Below are positions 5,213 through 7,445 of a stretch of DNA of 7,445 nt, piece after piece (within the stretch, counting starts at the first letter, position 1; each line of letters begins with the position of its first letter). Position numbers and translations under genes: made by a program. Under the pieces are notes generated by a model, which was not told where the DNA came from, did not search any database, and saw only the letters and a program-made list of their open reading frames with translations. This stretch comes from an uncultured Flavobacterium sp. (GTDB lineage Bacteria > Bacteroidota > Bacteroidia > Flavobacteriales > Flavobacteriaceae), in NCBI RefSeq assembly GCF_937967675.1, contig NZ_CALBSN010000110.1, positions 1 through 7,445 on the forward strand, in the 5' to 3' direction.

Positions 5213-7084
5213 TTAATGAAAGTGATCTTCTTCAATTTCAAATTCGGCATCTTTTTCCCAAATTTCCATTTCGCAAGGTTTACAATTGAATTTTAGTTTG
5301 TATTCCAATTCGCCTTGTTTTAAAACTAAAGGTTCTTTTAGTTTTTTGTCCATGTTTTCTCTGTGGTATTTTGGACAACGCTCTAATTCGTATTTGATGC
5401 AATATTTCGTCGTCATTACGCGAGATTTTCCTGGATCCCATTGTAATTCGAACGCTTTTTCAATTTCGGTTACTCCATGACGTTCGTAGAATTTACGAGC
5501 GGTTTTGTTGGCAACATTGTACATGAAATCCAATTTCGTTTCTGGATACGGATGCGATGTTTTTACTAATTGATGTTCTTTTCGAACGTAATTTTTCAAA
5601 CGAATTTCTGATAATTGTTCGTAAACCGTTCTTCGCATTTCATTGATTTTTGAAATAGGAAGGAACCAATTTCCAGAAAATTCAATTGTAATTTCATCAG
5701 CTGTATAAGGTGTAAAACCTGTTTTAGCCAATTGCGTTTTGATATTTTCTTCGATAGATTCGTTGTTTTTAGTACGCTCTTTCGAATGCTCTAATTTCAC
5801 AATGCTCACATTTCTATCTTCATCGGTTGCAATTAATTCGAAACCATTTTCGTTTTCAGTCATCAATAAAGTAGTGCTGATTTTTCGAACTGCACTATCT
5901 TCTCTTTCTACTAATTTGATGAAAGCTGCATCGTTATTTCTGTAAATGAAAGTACCTTCTTTGATTTCTTTCAATACGTTTGGATAAACAAATCCGTTTT
6001 CGGCACGGTTCACGTAAATTCCTTCGGCTTCGTTGTTTTCGTTGATGAAACACAATCCGTCACCATTATTTAGTAATTCTCCGTTTTCGATTTCGTAGGC
6101 ATTTCCAACTGTTTTTACCAATTTACCAATATATTGTCCTTTTGATTTTGGACTTTCCCAAGAACCGATTGCTTGATGTCTTTCGTTTACAAAATAATCA
6201 GTATAACCACGATTGAAGGTTCTATCTAATGAAGAATCAAACAAATACGTGCATTTTCCAGACGAAGCTTTGGTGTATTTATCACTATTTTTTTCTAAGA
6301 AATCATCTAATTTTTGACGTAAGTAGGAAACGTTATTTTTTACATAGACGATATCTTTCAAACGCCCTTCAATTTTAAAAGAAACAATTCCAGCTTCAAT
6401 TAAATTTGGAATTTGGTTGGAAACATCAAAATCTTTAATCGAAAGTAAGTGACTGTTTTTAATTAAAGTATCACCATTTCCATCAATTAAATTATAAGGT
6501 AAACGACAATTTTGTGCACAAGAACCACGGTTTGCCGAACGTTCGCCATTAGCAACACTCATATAGCAATTTCCGCTAAACGAAACACACAAAGCACCTG
6601 TAACGAAGAATTCTAATTCCACATCTGTAGCTTCGTGGATTTCTTTGATTTGACTTAAATTCAATTCACGCGCTAAAACCACACGTTTGATTCCGGCATC
6701 GGCTAAGAATTTAATTTTATCAGCATCACGATTGTTGGTTTGCGTACTGGCATGCAATACGATAGGAGGCAACTCCATTTCCATAATCGCCATGTCTTGA
6801 ATGATTAAAGCATCTACGCCAATGTCATACAATTTCCAAATCAATTGACGACAAGGTTCTAATTCGTTATCGTATAAAATGGTATTGATAACTACAAAAA
6901 CCTGAGCGTTAAACAAGTGCGCATATTTTACCAATTCGGCAATATCTTCCACAGAATTGGTAGCATTTGAACGAGCACCATATAAAGGAGCACCAATATA
7001 AACCGCATCGGCACCACTGTTTATGGCAGCAATTCCTTGTACTAAGTTTTTTGCAGGAGCTAAAATTTCAATCTTCTTTTTCAT
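5213..7084 (-). CDS. rlhA: Peptidase U32 family protein, RlhA-like 23S rRNA C2501 hydroxylation factor
   Basis: The product is 623 aa, close to E. coli RlhA (YdcP, ~650 aa) and much longer than the tRNA-hydroxylating relatives (~450 aa). The N-terminal TIM-barrel-like part starts KIEILAPAKNLVQGIAAINSGADAVYIG. The U32 signature E-x-F-x2-G-A-L-C-x4-G-x-C-x-M-S is complete at 158-176. C166, C173, C189 and C193 form the four-cysteine set that, in U32 proteins such as UbiU/UbiV, holds a 4Fe-4S cluster. Residues ~405-495 are a DUF3656-like insert. The C-terminus has MTTKYCIKYELERCPKYH and FNCKPCEM (C562, C570, C601, C604), a second metal-site candidate that I recall from RlhA. RlhA makes 5-hydroxycytidine at 23S rRNA position 2501 in E. 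coli; protease activity is not expected. Start at 7084: MKKKIEILAP suits the family. The gene ends with its own terminator. Family assignment is strong, the rRNA target is by homology. Confidence 0.9.
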   Translation of the reverse strand: MKKKIEILAPAKNLVQGIAAINSGADAVYIGAPLYGARSNATNSVEDIAELVKYAHLFNAQVFVVINTILYDNELEPCRQLIWKLYDIGVDALIIQDMAIMEMELPPIVLHASTQTNNRDADKIKFLADAGIKRVVLARELNLSQIKEIHEATDVELEFFVTGALCVSFSGNCYMSVANGERSANRGSCAQNCRLPYNLIDGNGDTLIKNSHLLSIKDFDVSNQIPNLIEAGIVSFKIEGRLKDIVYVKNNVSYLRQKLDDFLEKNSDKYTKASSGKCTYLFDSSLDRTFNRGYTDYFVNERHQAIGSWESPKSKGQYIGKLVKTVGNAYEIENGELLNNGDGLCFINENNEAEGIYVNRAENGFVYPNVLKEIKEGTFIYRNNDAAFIKLVEREDSAVRKISTTLLMTENENGFELIATDEDRNVSIVKLEHSKERTKNNESIEENIKTQLAKTGFTPYTADEITIEFSGNWFLPISKINEMRRTVYEQLSEIRLKNYVRKEHQLVKTSHPYPETKLDFMYNVANKTARKFYERHGVTEIEKAFELQWDPGKSRVMTTKYCIKYELERCPKYHRENMDKKLKEPLVLKQGELEYKLKFNCKPCEMEIWEKDAEFEIEEDHFH

Positions 7085-7141
7085 ATGTTCTGACTATAAT
7101 TTTTCAGATGTAACATATGGAATCGCTTTTTTTTAATTTGT

Positions 7142-7163
7142 GATTGCTTATGCAATCTTTTTT
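7142..7163 (+). terminator. Terminator-like hairpin in the U32 upstream region, no matching gene
   Basis: GATTGC (7142-7147), loop TTAT, GCAATC (7152-7157), then six Ts on the plus strand. No plus-strand gene lies just before it, and on the minus strand it would only be a 5'-UTR hairpin of the U32 gene. It may be chance or end an antisense transcript. Confidence 0.3.
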
Positions 7164-7283
7164 AGTGGCGATTTCATTTGTAAATCTTTAATCTTTCGGG
7201 ATTTGCCGAAAAAAAGTGTGCAAAGTTCTTATAAAAAATCCAAGATTTCTAATTCAAGTTCGCTTTTTTTGAATTTAGAGCAT

Positions 7284-7323
7284 AAAAAACACGAATTGGT
7301 TTAATTTAATAAATCAATTCGTG
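7284..7323 (-). terminator. Rho-independent terminator of the aminotransferase gene
   Basis: CACGAATTG (7290-7298) and CAATTCGTG (7315-7323) pair perfectly; the stem extends to 13 bp with one G-U pair around an 8-nt loop. The minus strand continues into six Ts (7289-7284). It begins 20 bp after the aminotransferase stop codon. Confidence 0.88.
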
Positions 7324-7343
7324 CTAATATATTTGTTTGTGAT

Positions 7344-7445
7344 TTAAGAAACTGCTTCTTTGATTCTTCTCATTGCTTCTGTTAATAAAGCTTCGCTTGT
7401 TGCGTAAGAGAAACGAATACAATTTGGATTTCCAAAAGCGTCTCC
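7344..7445 (-). CDS. Aspartate-type aminotransferase (PLP class I), C-terminal end only
   Basis: Only the last 33 codons and the stop (7346-7344) are in the window; the gene continues past the right edge. The visible end reads GDAFGNPNCIRFSYATSEAL followed by LTEAMRRIKEAVS. FG-x-P-x-x-IRFSYATSEA...A..RI is the C-terminal signature of class I PLP-dependent aminotransferases of the aspartate aminotransferase type, with the substrate-carboxylate-binding Arg in IRFSYA. The specific substrate cannot be told from this fragment. A strong terminator follows, so it is not co-transcribed with the U32 gene 260 bp downstream. Confidence 0.88.
   Translation of the reverse strand, partial: GDAFGNPNCIRFSYATSEALLTEAMRRIKEAVS

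Noticed and set aside
5213..7084. Collagenase acting on the collagen-like protein, as U32 proteins are often named
   Set aside because: Length, DUF3656-like region and cysteine sets fit RlhA, an RNA-hydroxylation protein; a terminator and another gene separate it from the collagen-like operon, and the strand differs.
7194..7211. TTTCGG/CCGAAA hairpin as a terminator
   Set aside because: The stem is only 6 bp and no T-run follows on either strand.

Overview
The window is AT-rich and looks like a Bacteroidota chromosome, most likely Flavobacteriaceae (Flavobacterium-like). The supporting signs are a type IX secretion (T9SS) sorting domain, promoter boxes resembling the Bacteroidota -7 consensus TAnnTTTG, no Shine-Dalgarno sequences before the genes, and the protein families present. 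Family names rest on reading the translations, not on database searches.

Left part, minus strand: a pirin-family gene that runs off the left edge (1-404), preceded by a gene for a secreted/membrane TPR protein with one transmembrane helix and a C-terminal LuxR-type HTH (483-1697). Between this regulator and the divergent plus-strand genes lies a compact cluster of four copies of ACTACCCG (1789-1831), the best candidate operator in the window.

Middle, plus strand (1888-4274): a small unknown protein of 63 aa, a possible 30-aa membrane peptide, a minimal 163-aa T9SS cargo protein, and 2 bp later a 507-aa secreted protein with a Bacteroidota N-terminal domain, 58 uninterrupted Gly-X-Y collagen triplets and a C1q/TNF-like C-terminal domain. 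A strong terminator follows. My inference is that the TPR-LuxR protein senses something outside the cytoplasm and controls this surface-protein operon through the ACTACCCG sites. This is the most interesting unit here.

Region 4275-4564 has no gene. It holds two identical terminator hairpins 201 bp apart with a hairpin-bearing repeat-like segment between them; the second hairpin also ends the convergent Crp/Fnr-family gene.

Right part, minus strand: a Crp/Fnr-type regulator (4565-5140), a full-length U32 protein of the RlhA (23S rRNA hydroxylation) type (5213-7084) with its own terminator, a 260-bp spacer, and the C-terminal end of an aspartate-type aminotransferase (7344-7445) with its terminator. 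These are ordinary housekeeping or regulatory genes.
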